Shown: positions 25,449 through 36,331 of the stretch, in pieces
How the letters are laid out: the number at the start of each line of letters is the position of its first letter
Numbering within the stretch: the first letter of the stretch is position 1
NCBI RefSeq assembly: GCF_000745015.1
Contig: NZ_JQNA01000002.1
Location: forward strand, 2,604,001-2,668,000
Source of the DNA: Burkholderia sp. 9120
GTDB lineage: Bacteria > Pseudomonadota > Gammaproteobacteria > Burkholderiales > Burkholderiaceae
DNA length: 64,000 nucleotides
Direction: 5' to 3'
Notes under the pieces: model-generated
Databases searched by the model: none
The model's input: only the letters and a program-made list of their open reading frames with translations
Told to the model about the DNA's origin: nothing
Translations under genes and position numbers: made by a program

Positions 25449-26504
25449 ATGGATCTATCAATTGCGGCGATCCTCGCGCAGGACGGCATCACCACCGGCG
25501 CGATCTACGCGCTGCTCGCGCTTGCGCTGGTGCTGGTGTTCTCCGTGACGCGGGTGATTTTTATCCCGCAGGGGGAGTTTGTTTCGTACGGCGCGCTCAC
25601 GCTCGCCGCGTTGCAGACACAAAAATTTCCGGCCACCTGCTGGCTGCTGATGGCGATGGGCGCGGCGTGTTTCGTCGTCGAAGTCGCGGGTCTCGTGCGG
25701 CATGCCGAGCGACGTCGGCACGCGGCGCGCACGCTGGTGACGCTGGTCAGCAAATATCTGCTGTTCCCGATCGCGGTGTACGCGGTGACGCAAGGTCTTT
25801 TCCTGCATCCGCTGCCGATGATCGCGCAGATCGCGTTGACGCTGCTGATCGTGATTCCGATGGGACCGTTCGTCTACCGGTTGGCGTATGAGCCGATCGC
25901 GGAGGCGAGCACGCTGCTGCTGTTGATCGTGGCGGTGGCGGTGCACTTCGCGATGGTCGGCGTCGGGCTCGTGATGTTCGGCGCGGAAGGCTCGCGGACC
26001 ACGGCGTTTTCCGACGCGACGTACAACCTGGGCAGTCTGTCGATCTCCGGACAGAGCTTGTGGGTGATCGGCACCGCGGCGGTGTTGATCGGGGCGCTGT
26101 ATCTGTACTTCGACCGCACGATCTCGGGTAAGGCCTTGCGCGCGACGTCGGTAAACCGGCTCGGCGCGCGGCTCGTCGGCATCGGCACGACGCAGGCGGG
26201 GCGCCTCGCGTTCACGCTGGCTGCGGGGCTCGGTGCGCTGTGCGGCATCCTGGTTGCGCCCTTGACCACCATCTACTACGACTCGGGCTTCCTGATGGGT
26301 CTGAAGGGCTTCGTGGGCGCGATTATCGGCGGACTCGTCAGCTATCCGCTGGCCGCTGCCGGCGCGATCCTGGTCGGCTTGCTGGAATCGTATTCGTCGT
26401 TCTGGGCGAGTGCTTATAAGGAAGTGATCGTGTTCACACTGATCATCCCGGTGCTGCTCTGGCGAAGTCTGGCCAGCCCGCACAGCGAAGAGGACGAGGA
26501 GTGA
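25449..26504 (+). CDS. HAAT-type ABC permease (LivH-like), long form, cluster 2
   Basis: The 351-residue permease starts MDLSIAAILAQDGITTGAIYALLALALVLVFSVTRVIFIPQGEFVSYG. It is about 55 residues longer than the LivH-like protein of cluster 1. The extra part lies at about residues 65-130, where an additional charged loop (VRHAERRRHAARTLV) and hydrophobic segments occur. The C-terminal half (GIGTTQAGRLAFTLAAGLGALCGILVAPLTTIYYDSGF) is typical. GAGGAA precedes the ATG closely. The next gene begins 5 bases downstream of the stop. Confidence 0.85.
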   Translation: MDLSIAAILAQDGITTGAIYALLALALVLVFSVTRVIFIPQGEFVSYGALTLAALQTQKFPATCWLLMAMGAACFVVEVAGLVRHAERRRHAARTLVTLVSKYLLFPIAVYAVTQGLFLHPLPMIAQIALTLLIVIPMGPFVYRLAYEPIAEASTLLLLIVAVAVHFAMVGVGLVMFGAEGSRTTAFSDATYNLGSLSISGQSLWVIGTAAVLIGALYLYFDRTISGKALRATSVNRLGARLVGIGTTQAGRLAFTLAAGLGALCGILVAPLTTIYYDSGFLMGLKGFVGAIIGGLVSYPLAAAGAILVGLLESYSSFWASAYKEVIVFTLIIPVLLWRSLASPHSEEDEE

Positions 26505-26508
26505 CGCG

Positions 26509-28293
26509 ATGAAACGGATCATGCAAAACAAGTTCTTCTGGTTGTTCCTCGTGGTGCTGTTCGCGCTGCCGGTGTTGCCGCATCCGATTCACGTGCCCGA
26601 GTACTGGGTGACGCTGCTCAACTACATCGGTCTGTATTCGATCGTCGCGATCGGCCTCGTGCTGCTGACCGGTATCGGCGGCATGACGAGTTTCGGGCAG
26701 GCGGCGTTCGTCGGGATCGGCGCCTATGCAACCGCCTATCTGACGACCACGTATGGCGTGTCGCCGTGGCTCGCGTTGATCGCGGGTGTGATCGTGACGG
26801 CGCTGATCGCGCTGATGCTGGGTCTGGTGACGATGCGTCTGTCCGGGCACTTTCTGCCGCTCGGTACGATTGCGTGGGGCCTGGCGCTGTTCTACCTGTT
26901 CGGCAATCTGGACATGCTCGGCAAGTACGACGGCATCAACGGGATTCCGGTGCTGAATGTTTTTGGCATCAACCTGGAGTCCGGCCGCCATATCTATTAC
27001 CTGATCTGGGTCGTCGTGCTCGGCGCGGTGATCTCTGTTCAAAATCTGCTTAATAGCCGGCCGGGGCGGGCGATTCGCGCGTTGCGCGGCGGCGGCATGA
27101 TGGCCGAGGCGATGGGCGTCAATACGGCCTGGATGCGCGTGGTGATTTTCGTCTACGCGGCGGTGCTGGCGTCGATCTCGGGCTTTCTGTACGCCCACCT
27201 GCAACGCGCGGTGAATCCGACGCCGTTCGGTTTGAATCACGGCATCGAGTTTCTGTTCATGGCCGTGGTGGGGGGCGTGTCGCACGTATGGGGCGCGGTG
27301 CTCGGCGCGGCGATCCTGACCGTGTTGCAGGACTATCTGCAAACCCTGCTGCCGAAGCTGCTCGGCGAAAACGGCAACTTCGAAGTGATCGTGTTCGGCA
27401 TCCTGATGGTGCTGTTGCTGCAATACGCTCGACAAGGCGTCTGGCCGTTCGTCGCGCGCTTTTTCCCACGCGGGCCGCGTGCGCATCTGGCGGAACATGC
27501 GGAGCCGTTGCCGCAACGCAGCAAACCGACGGCGGGTGAAAACCTGCTGACGGTGAACAAGGCACGCAAGCAGTTCGGCGGTCTGGTCGCGGTGAACGAC
27601 GTCAGTTTCGAGGTCAAAGCGGGGCAGATCATCGGGTTGATCGGCCCGAACGGTGCGGGCAAGTCGACGACGTTCAATCTCGTGACCGGCGTGCTGCAAG
27701 CCACCAGCGGCGAGATCACGTTCCGCGGCGAGCGCATCGATTCGCTGAGTTCACGTGAAATCGTCAAGCGCGGGATCGGCCGCACTTTCCAGCACGTCAA
27801 GCTGCTGCCGGGGATGACGGTGCTGGAGAACGTCGCGATCGGCGCGCATCTGCGCGGTCAGGCGGGCGTCTGGCGCAGCATCGCACGCTTGAACGGCGCG
27901 GAAGAAGCGCGCTTGATGGCGGAGGCCGCGCGTCAGATCCGCCGGGTCGGGCTCGAGCAGCATATGTACGACGAGGCGGGCAGCCTGGCGTTGGGGCAGC
28001 AGCGGATTCTGGAAATCGCCCGCGCGTTGTGCTGCGACCCGACCTTGCTGCTGCTGGACGAGCCGGCGGCCGGGCTGCGTTATCAGGAAAAGCTGCAACT
28101 CGCCGACCTGCTGCGCCGGCTGAAGGCCGAGGGCATGAGTGTGCTGCTGGTCGAGCACGATATGGATTTTGTGATGAATCTCACCGATCGTCTGGTGGTG
28201 ATGGAGTTCGGCACGCGGATCGCGGAAGGTTTGCCACAGGAAGTCCAGCAAGACCCGGCCGTGCTTGAAGCTTATCTGGGTGGGGTGGAGTGA
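26509..28293 (+). CDS. Fused HAAT permease-ATPase (LivM-LivG fusion)
   Basis: This 594-residue protein joins a LivM-like permease (residues about 1-315, with [23 protein letters not shown] and a coupling segment [18 protein letters not shown]) to a LivG-like ATPase (about 345-594, Walker [10 protein letters not shown], signature [12 protein letters not shown], Walker [12 protein letters not shown], switch VEHDMDFV). The reading frame continues without a stop across the joint, so the fusion is real in this sequence. It fixes permease and ATPase in one chain. It overlaps the last gene of the cluster by one base (TGATG). Confidence 0.92.
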   Translation: MKRIMQNKFFWLFLVVLFALPVLPHPIHVPEYWVTLLNYIGLYSIVAIGLVLLTGIGGMTSFGQAAFVGIGAYATAYLTTTYGVSPWLALIAGVIVTALIALMLGLVTMRLSGHFLPLGTIAWGLALFYLFGNLDMLGKYDGINGIPVLNVFGINLESGRHIYYLIWVVVLGAVISVQNLLNSRPGRAIRALRGGGMMAEAMGVNTAWMRVVIFVYAAVLASISGFLYAHLQRAVNPTPFGLNHGIEFLFMAVVGGVSHVWGAVLGAAILTVLQDYLQTLLPKLLGENGNFEVIVFGILMVLLLQYARQGVWPFVARFFPRGPRAHLAEHAEPLPQRSKPTAGENLLTVNKARKQFGGLVAVNDVSFEVKAGQIIGLIGPNGAGKSTTFNLVTGVLQATSGEITFRGERIDSLSSREIVKRGIGRTFQHVKLLPGMTVLENVAIGAHLRGQAGVWRSIARLNGAEEARLMAEAARQIRRVGLEQHMYDEAGSLALGQQRILEIARALCCDPTLLLLDEPAAGLRYQEKLQLADLLRRLKAEGMSVLLVEHDMDFVMNLTDRLVVMEFGTRIAEGLPQEVQQDPAVLEAYLGGVE

Positions 28294-29057
28294 TGGAAAA
28301 CACGATGAATGCTGCGGGTCCCATTCTGGACGTGAGTGGTCTGTCGGTTCGCTACGGTAAGGTCGAGGCGCTGCACGGCGCGGCGATCAAAGTGCGGCCG
28401 GGGCAGATCGTCTCGGTGATCGGCCCGAACGGCGCGGGCAAGTCGACGTTGCTGAACGCGATCATGGGCGCACTGCCCACTACGGGTCATGCGAAAGGAA
28501 CCGTTCTCTATCAAGGTGAGGATGTGAGCGCGGTGCCGGTCGAAAAGCGCGTCGCGCGCGGCATGTGTCTGGTGCCGGAGAAGCGCGAGCTGTTTGCGTC
28601 GATGACCGTGGAAGACAACCTCGTGCTCGGCGCTTACCGTCGCAAGCGGGCAGGGGAGCGCAATTTCCTCGATCAGCTCGAACCGGTGTTCACGCTCTTT
28701 CCGCGGCTGAAGGAGCGTCGGCAGCAAGCGGCCGGCACGTTGTCCGGCGGTGAACGGCAGATGCTGGCAGTCGGCCGGGCGCTGATGGGCAAACCCGATC
28801 TGCTGATGCTGGACGAGCCGAGCCTCGGTCTCGCGCCGCTGATCGTGAAGGAAATTTTTCACATCATTAGCGCGCTGCGTCAGACGGGCGTGGCGACGCT
28901 ATTGATCGAGCAGAACGCGCGCGCGGCGCTGCAGATTTCCGACTACGGCTATGTACTTGAAACCGGAGAACTGGCACTGGAAGGTCCGGCGGCGGATCTG
29001 GCGCAGAATCCACGCGTGATCGAGACGTACCTCGGGCTGGCGAAAAAGGTGGCCTAG
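28293..29057 (+). CDS. HAAT-type ABC transporter ATPase (LivF-like), cluster 2
   Basis: The 254-residue ATPase has a normal Walker [10 protein letters not shown], signature LSGGERQML, Walker [14 protein letters not shown] and the LivF-type IEQNARAAL switch. The start ATG overlaps the stop of the fused gene. It completes cluster 2. The transcript runs into the parS/terminator palindrome 35 bases after the stop. Confidence 0.9.
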   Translation: MENTMNAAGPILDVSGLSVRYGKVEALHGAAIKVRPGQIVSVIGPNGAGKSTLLNAIMGALPTTGHAKGTVLYQGEDVSAVPVEKRVARGMCLVPEKRELFASMTVEDNLVLGAYRRKRAGERNFLDQLEPVFTLFPRLKERRQQAAGTLSGGERQMLAVGRALMGKPDLLMLDEPSLGLAPLIVKEIFHIISALRQTGVATLLIEQNARAALQISDYGYVLETGELALEGPAADLAQNPRVIETYLGLAKKVA

Positions 29058-29091
29058 TTTTTCGTTTTTCGCCGACCGTGGATGTCTGAAG

Positions 29092-29117
29092 CGGTGTGTT
29101 TCACGTGAAACACACCG
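29092..29117. other. parS site 1 (perfect, inside a 26-bp palindrome)
   Basis: The 16-base consensus parS, TGTTTCACGTGAAACA, lies at 29097-29112 within a perfect 26-base palindrome. ParB loads here and spreads, and ParA moves the complex during segregation. parAB begin 2.9 kb downstream. The same palindrome is followed by eight T, so it has terminator architecture as well. Confidence 0.92.
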
Positions 29118-29125
29118 TTTTTTTT
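29092..29125 (+). terminator. Terminator of transporter cluster 2, coincident with parS
   Basis: Read as RNA the palindrome gives an 11-bp stem with an ACGU loop followed by U8, a textbook intrinsic terminator for the LivF-like gene. Confidence 0.75.
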
Positions 29126-29170
29126 ATGGGCTGACCAATCGGGCGAAATTCGGGCCTAAACCGAACCCGT

Positions 29171-29176
29171 TATAAT
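29171..29176 (+). promoter_or_regulatory. Probable -10 of the mnmG promoter
   Basis: TATAAT lies 56 bases before the mnmG start, between the parS/terminator and the gene. No strong -35 is visible. Confidence 0.5.
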
Positions 29177-29231
29177 TCGCTCATACATTTTCCTTTGAAG
29201 GCTCACGCGACGATCTGGCGTGAGATCCGCG

Positions 29232-31190
29232 ATGCTCTTTCCCACAGAATTTGACGTAATCGTCGTCGGCGGCGGCCATGCCGGCACCGAGGCCGCATTG
29301 GCTTCGGCGCGCATGGGCAACACCACGCTCCTGCTGACCCACAACATCGAAACCCTCGGCCAGATGAGCTGCAATCCGTCGATTGGCGGCATTGGCAAAG
29401 GCCATCTGGTCAAGGAAGTCGATGCGCTCGGCGGTGCGATGGCGGCCGCGACGGACGAGGGCGGTATCCAGTTCCGCATCCTCAATTCGTCGAAAGGGCC
29501 GGCTGTTCGGGCGACGCGCGCTCAGGCCGACCGTCTGCTGTACAAACAGGCGATCCGGCATCGGCTGGAGAATCAGCCGAACTTGTGGCTGTTCCAGCAG
29601 GCGGTTGACGATCTGATGGTGGAGGGTGACCGCGTGGTCGGCGCGGTGACGCAGGTGGGGATTCAATTCCGCGCGCGCGCCGTTGTGCTGACGGCGGGGA
29701 CGTTCCTCGACGGCAAGATTCACGTGGGTTTGAACAACTACACCGGCGGCCGTGCTGGCGATCCAGCTTCGGTGTCGTTGTCCGCGCGCCTGAAGGAATT
29801 GAAGCTGCCGCAAGGGCGCCTCAAGACCGGGACGCCGCCGCGAATCGACGGCCGCACGATCGATTTTTCGAAGCTCGAAGAGCAGCCGGGCGATCTGGAT
29901 CCGGTACCGGTGTTCTCGTTTCTCGGGCGGGTTGAGCAGCATCCGCGGCAGGTGCCGTGCTGGGTCACACATACGAATGAGCGGACGCACGACATCATCC
30001 GCGGTGGCCTTGATCGTTCGCCGATGTACACGGGCGTGATCGAGGGAGTCGGGCCGCGCTATTGCCCGTCGATCGAGGACAAGATTCATCGGTTTGCGTC
30101 GAAGGAATCGCATCAGATTTTCCTGGAACCGGAAGGGCTAACGACCAACGAGTTCTACCCGAACGGGATTTCGACGAGCCTGCCGTTCGACGTGCAGCTT
30201 GAGTTGGTGCGTTCGATGCGCGGTTTGGAGCACGCGCACATCCTGCGCCCCGGCTACGCGATTGAGTACGACTACTTCGATCCGCGTGGGCTGAAGGCGT
30301 CGCTGGAAACGAAGGTGATCAACGGCCTGTTCTTCGCGGGACAGATCAACGGCACGACCGGCTATGAAGAAGCCGCGGCGCAAGGCCTGCTGGCCGGTAT
30401 CAACGCGGGTCTTTTCGTTCAGGGCAAGGAGGCGTGGTGCCCGCGTCGCGATCAGGCTTACCTTGGTGTGCTGGTCGACGATCTGGTCACGCGTGGCGTG
30501 TCGGAGCCGTATCGCATGTTCACGAGCCGCGCCGAGTATCGCCTGAGCCTGCGTGAAGACAATGCCGATATGCGGTTGACCGAGATTGGCCGCGAGCTTG
30601 GCGTGGTCGACGACGTCCGTTGGGACGCGTTCAGCCGCAAGCGTGATGCTGTTTCACGTGAAACAGAGCGTCTTCGCACGACGTGGGTGAATCCTAAGAC
30701 GTTATCGGCCGACGAAGCGACCGCGCTGCTCGGCAAGCCGATCGACCATGAGTACAGCCTGGCTGATCTGCTGCGTCGTCCGGGTGTCTCGTACGACGGC
30801 GTGTGCGGCCTGCGTGCGGGTGCCTGCGCCGCGCCGGAGATCCTCGCGGAAGACGACGTGCTGCTCGCCCAGATCAAGGAACAGATCGAGATTGCGATCA
30901 AGTACCAGGGCTATATCGATCGCCAGGCTGGCGAGATCGAACGTAATGAGGCGCACGAAAGCACGCGCTTGCCGGATGCATTGGACTACGCGGAAGTGCG
31001 CGGGCTGTCGTTCGAGGCGCGCCAGAAGTTGACGCAATTCCGTCCTGAAACCATCGGTCAGGCATCGCGCATCTCCGGTATCACGCCGGCGGCGATCTCG
31101 TTGCTGATGGTTCATCTGAAGCGCGGCTTGGGGCGTCGTTCGACGAAACCCGCCGAACCCGGCACCGACAGCACGCCGGTGACGCAATGA
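29232..31190 (+). CDS. mnmG: tRNA uridine-5-carboxymethylaminomethyl synthesis enzyme MnmG (GidA)
   Basis: The 652-residue flavoprotein has the FAD motif [21 protein letters not shown] at the N-terminus and the GidA signatures [17 protein letters not shown] and [23 protein letters not shown]. With MnmE it installs the cmnm5 group at the wobble uridine of certain tRNAs, using FAD, NADH and methylene-tetrahydrofolate. I start at MLFPTEFD (29232); the ATG-containing extension from 29220 adds four residues. It overlaps rsmG by 4 bases. A second parS site is embedded at 30650-30665 within the codons for VSRET. Confidence 0.96.
   Translation: MLFPTEFDVIVVGGGHAGTEAALASARMGNTTLLLTHNIETLGQMSCNPSIGGIGKGHLVKEVDALGGAMAAATDEGGIQFRILNSSKGPAVRATRAQADRLLYKQAIRHRLENQPNLWLFQQAVDDLMVEGDRVVGAVTQVGIQFRARAVVLTAGTFLDGKIHVGLNNYTGGRAGDPASVSLSARLKELKLPQGRLKTGTPPRIDGRTIDFSKLEEQPGDLDPVPVFSFLGRVEQHPRQVPCWVTHTNERTHDIIRGGLDRSPMYTGVIEGVGPRYCPSIEDKIHRFASKESHQIFLEPEGLTTNEFYPNGISTSLPFDVQLELVRSMRGLEHAHILRPGYAIEYDYFDPRGLKASLETKVINGLFFAGQINGTTGYEEAAAQGLLAGINAGLFVQGKEAWCPRRDQAYLGVLVDDLVTRGVSEPYRMFTSRAEYRLSLREDNADMRLTEIGRELGVVDDVRWDAFSRKRDAVSRETERLRTTWVNPKTLSADEATALLGKPIDHEYSLADLLRRPGVSYDGVCGLRAGACAAPEILAEDDVLLAQIKEQIEIAIKYQGYIDRQAGEIERNEAHESTRLPDALDYAEVRGLSFEARQKLTQFRPETIGQASRISGITPAAISLLMVHLKRGLGRRSTKPAEPGTDSTPVTQ
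30650..30665. other. parS site 2, inside mnmG
   Basis: A perfect 16-base parS TGTTTCACGTGAAACA, with the palindrome extending to 18 bases (30649-30666), lies in the coding sequence of mnmG. It encodes Val-Ser-Arg-Glu-Thr without disturbing the protein. It is 1.55 kb from parS 1 and 1.3 kb from parA. Confidence 0.92.
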
Positions 31191-31870
31191 CGGTAAGCCA
31201 GAAGGGAAGCGGTCGGGAAGCATTGGCGCCGTTGCTGGAAGAGGGCGTCCGCGAACTCGGCCTCAAGTTGAGCGATGCCCAGCTTGGCAAGCTGCTCGAC
31301 TACGTCGCGTTACTGTCGAAGTGGAATGCCGTCTACAACCTGACGGCTATCCGCGATCCGCGGCAGATGCTGATCCAGCACATTCTCGATTCGCTTTCGA
31401 TCGTGCCGCATCTGGCGCCGCGCGGTCCGTCGTCGGTGCTCGACGTCGGCTCGGGCGGCGGTTTGCCGGGTATCGTGCTGGCGATCGTTTTGCCTGAATG
31501 GACTGTGACCGTGAACGACATCGTTCATAAAAAAACGGCGTTTCAGTCGCAGGCTAAGGCCGAACTGGGTTTGGCCAATCTGTCGGTGGTGACCGGCCGC
31601 GTCGAGACGTTGCAGCCCGGCGCCGAAGTACCCGCAAAGTTCGATGTAATCGTCTCGCGCGCATTCGCAGAGCTCTCGGATTTCGTTACACTGGCCCGTC
31701 ATCTGGTGGCGGAGCAGGGCGCGATCTGGGCGATGAAAGGCGTGCGTCCGGAAGGCGAGATCGAGCGTTTGCCTGCCGGCGCCCACGTGGAACAGATCGT
31801 CCGGCTGAATGTGCCGTCGCTCGACGCCGAACGGCATCTGATCAAGGTTCGGGTGGATTCAGCCAACTGA
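31187..31870 (+). CDS. rsmG: 16S rRNA (guanine-N7) methyltransferase RsmG (GidB)
   Basis: The 227-residue methyltransferase has the SAM-binding segment [17 protein letters not shown] and the GidB-type [17 protein letters not shown]. It methylates N7 of G527 (E. coli numbering) in 16S rRNA. It overlaps mnmG by ATGA and precedes parA by about 100 bases, the usual origin-proximal order. The N-terminus ([20 protein letters not shown]) is slightly extended compared with E. coli. Confidence 0.95.
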   Translation: MTVSQKGSGREALAPLLEEGVRELGLKLSDAQLGKLLDYVALLSKWNAVYNLTAIRDPRQMLIQHILDSLSIVPHLAPRGPSSVLDVGSGGGLPGIVLAIVLPEWTVTVNDIVHKKTAFQSQAKAELGLANLSVVTGRVETLQPGAEVPAKFDVIVSRAFAELSDFVTLARHLVAEQGAIWAMKGVRPEGEIERLPAGAHVEQIVRLNVPSLDAERHLIKVRVDSAN

Positions 31871-31974
31871 CGGCCGCAGCTTCGTGGGCTGCTGGCCACT
31901 AGCCGGTAGACGCGCCCCGTACCAGCAGCAAGCTTTATTTACTTCATCCAGGCAGCAAAAGGGACACACCAACG

Positions 31975-32766
31975 ATGGCAAAAATCTTCTGCGTTGCGAA
32001 CCAGAAAGGCGGCGTCGGCAAGACGACGACCACAGTCAATCTGGCCGCGAGCTTGGCAGCGCAGGGACAGCGTGTCCTTCTCATCGACCTGGACCCGCAG
32101 GGTAACGCCACGATGGGCAGCGGCATCGACAAGGCCGCCTGCGCGAATACGGTCTACGAAGTGCTCGTGGATGGCGTCGCGGTGACCGACGCGCGAGTAC
32201 GGCCCGAAGCGGTCGGCTACGACGTGCTGCCGGCGAATCGAGAACTCGCCGGCGCGGAAGTCGAGCTGGTCAGCGTTCAGAACCGTGAGCGTCAATTGAA
32301 AAACGCGCTTGCCGCGGTCGAAGGCGAATACGATTTCGTGCTGATCGATTGCCCACCGGCTTTGTCGCTGCTGACGCTCAACGGCCTGTGCGCCGCACAC
32401 GGCGTCGTGATTCCGATGCAGTGCGAGTACTTCGCGCTCGAAGGTCTGTCCGATCTCGTGAACACCATCAAGCAGGTGCACGCCAATCTGAACCGTGATC
32501 TGAAGGTGATCGGCCTGTTGCGCGTCATGTTCGATCCGCGCATCACGCTGCAACAGCAAGTCTCCGATCAACTGAAAGAGCATTTCGGCGACAAGGTATT
32601 CGACGTGGTGATCCCGCGCAACGTGCGTCTGGCCGAAGCGCCCAGCTACGGTTTGCCGGGCGTGGTGTTCGACCGTGCATCGCGCGGCGCGCAGGCGTAC
32701 GTGCAGTTCGGCGCGGAAATGATTGAGCGGGTGCGCGCGTTGAATGACGCGCCCCAGGCATCCTAA
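31975..32766 (+). CDS. parA: Chromosome partitioning ATPase ParA (Soj)
   Basis: The 263-residue protein starts MAKIFCVANQKGGVGKTTTTVNLAA, with the deviant Walker A motif (Lys11 and Lys16) of the ParA/MinD family, and has the Walker B region VLIDCPPALSLLTLNGL. It lacks an N-terminal DNA-binding domain, as chromosomal (type Ib-like) ParA does. It binds nucleoid DNA when ATP-bound and moves ParB-parS complexes. GGGA lies upstream of the start. parB follows 18 bases after the stop. Confidence 0.96.
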   Translation: MAKIFCVANQKGGVGKTTTTVNLAASLAAQGQRVLLIDLDPQGNATMGSGIDKAACANTVYEVLVDGVAVTDARVRPEAVGYDVLPANRELAGAEVELVSVQNRERQLKNALAAVEGEYDFVLIDCPPALSLLTLNGLCAAHGVVIPMQCEYFALEGLSDLVNTIKQVHANLNRDLKVIGLLRVMFDPRITLQQQVSDQLKEHFGDKVFDVVIPRNVRLAEAPSYGLPGVVFDRASRGAQAYVQFGAEMIERVRALNDAPQAS

Positions 32767-32784
32767 GCGGATCGAGGAAGCACG

Positions 32785-33675
32785 ATGAACGCAGTAGCGA
32801 GAAAGAAGGGATTGGGTCGCGGCCTTGAAGCACTGCTGGGTGGCAGCGCGGATATCACCGAGGCCGTTGCCATTGAAGGCGCGCCGAACGTGCTGCCGCT
32901 TAGCAAGATGCAGGCGGGCAAGTATCAGCCGCGTACACGCATGGACGAAGGCGCGTTGCAGGAGCTGGCGGCGAGCATCCGCGCTCAGGGTTTGATGCAA
33001 CCGATCCTGGTGCGTCCCGTGTCCGCGGACAAATACGAGATCATCGCCGGCGAACGGCGTTTCCGCGCGGCGCGGCTTGCCGGACTGAGCGAAGTGCCGG
33101 TGCTCGTCAGGGACGTGCCGGATCAGGCCGCCGCGGCGATGGCGCTGATCGAGAACATTCAGCGCGAAGATCTGAATCCGCTGGAAGAGGCGCAGGGCAT
33201 CCAGCGCCTGCTCGATGAGTTTAATTTCACGCACGAGCAGGCGGCGGAGTCGGTGGGGCGTTCGCGCAGTGCGGTGTCGAATCTGCTGCGCCTGCTCAAT
33301 CTGGCGTCGCCGGTACAGACCATGCTGCTCGCCGGCGATCTCGACATGGGCCATGCGCGCGCGCTACTGGCCGTGGATGCCGCGACGCAGATCACGCTGG
33401 CCAATCAGGTCGTCAATAAGCGCATGTCGGTGCGTGAGACCGAGAAGCTGGTCACGACGACCACCAAGGCCGCGCCGGCAGTGAAGGCGCGCGCGAATCC
33501 GGACGGCGGTCGGGACACGCGGCGGCTCGAGGAAGAGCTGTCCGATTTGCTGGCGGCGACGGTGAAGATCAAACTCGGCCGACGCGGGCGAGGGCAGGTG
33601 CTGGTCGACTTCGGCGATCTGGATGCGCTGGAAGGTATTCTGGTGCGCTTGCGCGGTAACGCTGCGGCTGTTTGA
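32785..33675 (+). CDS. parB: Chromosome partitioning CTPase/DNA-binding protein ParB (Spo0J)
   Basis: The 296-residue protein has the N-terminal ParA-contact motif KKGLGRGLEALLGG, the CTP-binding segment IIAGERRFRAARLAGL (GERRFR at 89-94) and ENIQREDLNPLEEAQG, a helix-turn-helix around residues 149-170 that reads parS, and a C-terminal dimerisation domain ending VLVDFGDLDALEGILVRL. Its binding sites are the parS palindromes at 29097 and 30650. Confidence 0.96.
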   Translation: MNAVARKKGLGRGLEALLGGSADITEAVAIEGAPNVLPLSKMQAGKYQPRTRMDEGALQELAASIRAQGLMQPILVRPVSADKYEIIAGERRFRAARLAGLSEVPVLVRDVPDQAAAAMALIENIQREDLNPLEEAQGIQRLLDEFNFTHEQAAESVGRSRSAVSNLLRLLNLASPVQTMLLAGDLDMGHARALLAVDAATQITLANQVVNKRMSVRETEKLVTTTTKAAPAVKARANPDGGRDTRRLEEELSDLLAATVKIKLGRRGRGQVLVDFGDLDALEGILVRLRGNAAAV

Positions 33676-34271
33676 TTGGCGAACTGAAGTAGGGCGCTTG
33701 CGACGGATCGGGGTGAGATTTCGATCGCAAGCTACTTCTTGGCGCGTTGCAGGTTATCAGCTGCGACGGAGTGGGGCCAAGCGATGCAAGCCCGCGGCGT
33801 TGATTGAGCCGCCGCCTGGCGATCAGAGCGTGCTGGAGTCCTAACTAAATCCTGTGTCGAATAATCGGGATTCCAGATGTACGCGGCTTGGCCTGAACAG
33901 CTAACGCGATCTACGAAGCCGACTGCCTACCCAACGCCGCCCCGCCTGTCCACCCGCGCGCGCAAAAATCGGCGTTTGTTGCATTTTCGAGACGACCGTT
34001 ACAGCGTTAAAAGGCCGTTTGCGCGGGCGCAAATTGATGCGATTCAATGCGCATGTTTTGCTACCCCCCAGCCGCCTTACATTTGGCGCGTTTTGGCCCG
34101 CCAGGAAGCCATTCCCGCATCGTGAGGGGCGGTTTCACGCAGCTTATTGAACGGCCTAAAGTCTTGAATTGCCTGCAACTATCGCTTACAATCGCCCGGA
34201 TTTAATTGCACGGCAACCCCGTAAGCGCAGCGTAAGCTGGCGGGCTGGAACAAGACTTTCGGAACACTGCG
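33676..34271. other. Gene-free region between parB and atpI with the atp promoter
   Basis: No credible ORF occurs in these 596 bases. Two elements stand out: a strong sigma-70 type promoter at 34164-34192, and an FNR-like dyad TTGAT-GCGA-TTCAA at 34034-34047 some 120 bases further upstream. The rest is G+C-rich and featureless to my eye; there is no clear terminator for parB. Confidence 0.6.
34164..34192 (+). promoter_or_regulatory. Sigma-70 promoter of the atp operon
   Basis: TTGAAT (-35, 34164-34169) and TACAAT (-10, 34187-34192) are separated by exactly 17 bases, about 80 bases before the atpI start. This is the best promoter match I see in the window. Confidence 0.75.
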
Positions 34272-34814
34272 ATGGCGGTCAAAACGTCGAATCAAGCGCC
34301 GAAGAATGGGCACGACGAATCCGCTGAACGCACCGCTTCCGTTGCGTCCACCGGTCAGCGAGTCCCTTCTGACGAAGCGTGGGATGTCGAGCAACAAGAT
34401 AACAATATCGTTCCGCTCACGCGGACCGAAGCTGAAAAGCTGTTTGGTCCGAATGTGAGTCGTCCATCGCGCGTTACGCCTTTCAAGGTCGTGGCGGCGC
34501 AAATGGTTTTGTCCCTGGGTGCAACGCTGCTGTGGTGGCTGTTCTACAAGCCGCCGGGCGATGCTGCGCTGTCCGCGTTCCTGGGGGGAGCGATCTGCTG
34601 GGTGCCGAGCGCGTTGTTCGCGGCACGACTTAGAACGCTGAGCGGCGCCACGACAGCCATGAGCTGGATGATTGGCGAAGCGCTCAAGATGGGGACAACG
34701 ATCGCGATGTTTGTAGTCATCGCCTTCTGGTATCACGACGTAAGCTGGGTTCCGCTGCTCGTGACCTACCTCGTCGCGCTCAAGACGTACTGGATCGCCT
34801 TAGCCTGGCGCTAA
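34272..34814 (+). CDS. atpI: ATP synthase subunit I (AtpI)
   Basis: The 180-residue protein has a hydrophilic N-terminal region of about 70 residues, longer than in E. coli AtpI, followed by four membrane segments (FKVVAAQMVLSLGATLLWWLFY, ALSAFLGGAICWVPSALFAARL, IGEALKMGTTIAMFVVIAFWY, WVPLLVTYLVALKTYWIALAW). AtpI helps assemble the c-ring or supplies Mg2+. Identity rests on the membrane pattern and on its place as first gene of the operon. Confidence 0.88.
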   Translation: MAVKTSNQAPKNGHDESAERTASVASTGQRVPSDEAWDVEQQDNNIVPLTRTEAEKLFGPNVSRPSRVTPFKVVAAQMVLSLGATLLWWLFYKPPGDAALSAFLGGAICWVPSALFAARLRTLSGATTAMSWMIGEALKMGTTIAMFVVIAFWYHDVSWVPLLVTYLVALKTYWIALAWR

Positions 34815-34884
34815 GGGTGCAGGAACAAAAGCAGTACAAAATTCAGGCTGGCGCGCAGCGCCGGCATCAGGAGTGCGGATATGA

Positions 34885-35826
<942 letters not shown>

Positions 35827-35899
35827 TAGCGGCTGCACGTCGCGAATAGTTTTTGGTTTTAGCTTTAGTTTTTTAAATCCCAGTTCCAACCAGTTCTAA

Positions 35900-36193
<294 letters not shown>

Positions 36194-36331
36194 GGTTCCT
36201 CGGAAGTTTGCGCCTGAGCTATAACTGGTAAAGGCGCAGGGCGGAACGGGCACTTGGGCGCTGATCGAATACAGAATCGATGAGCGCCTTGCCGTTTCAC
36301 TTTCCGAACTAGCAACGTTTAAGGAAACACC

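Noticed and set aside
27747..27762. parS-like core TCACGTGAAA inside the fused transporter gene
   Set aside because: Only the central TCACGTGA and a few flanking bases match; 11 of 16 or fewer positions fit and the arms are broken, so it is likely chance in coding DNA.
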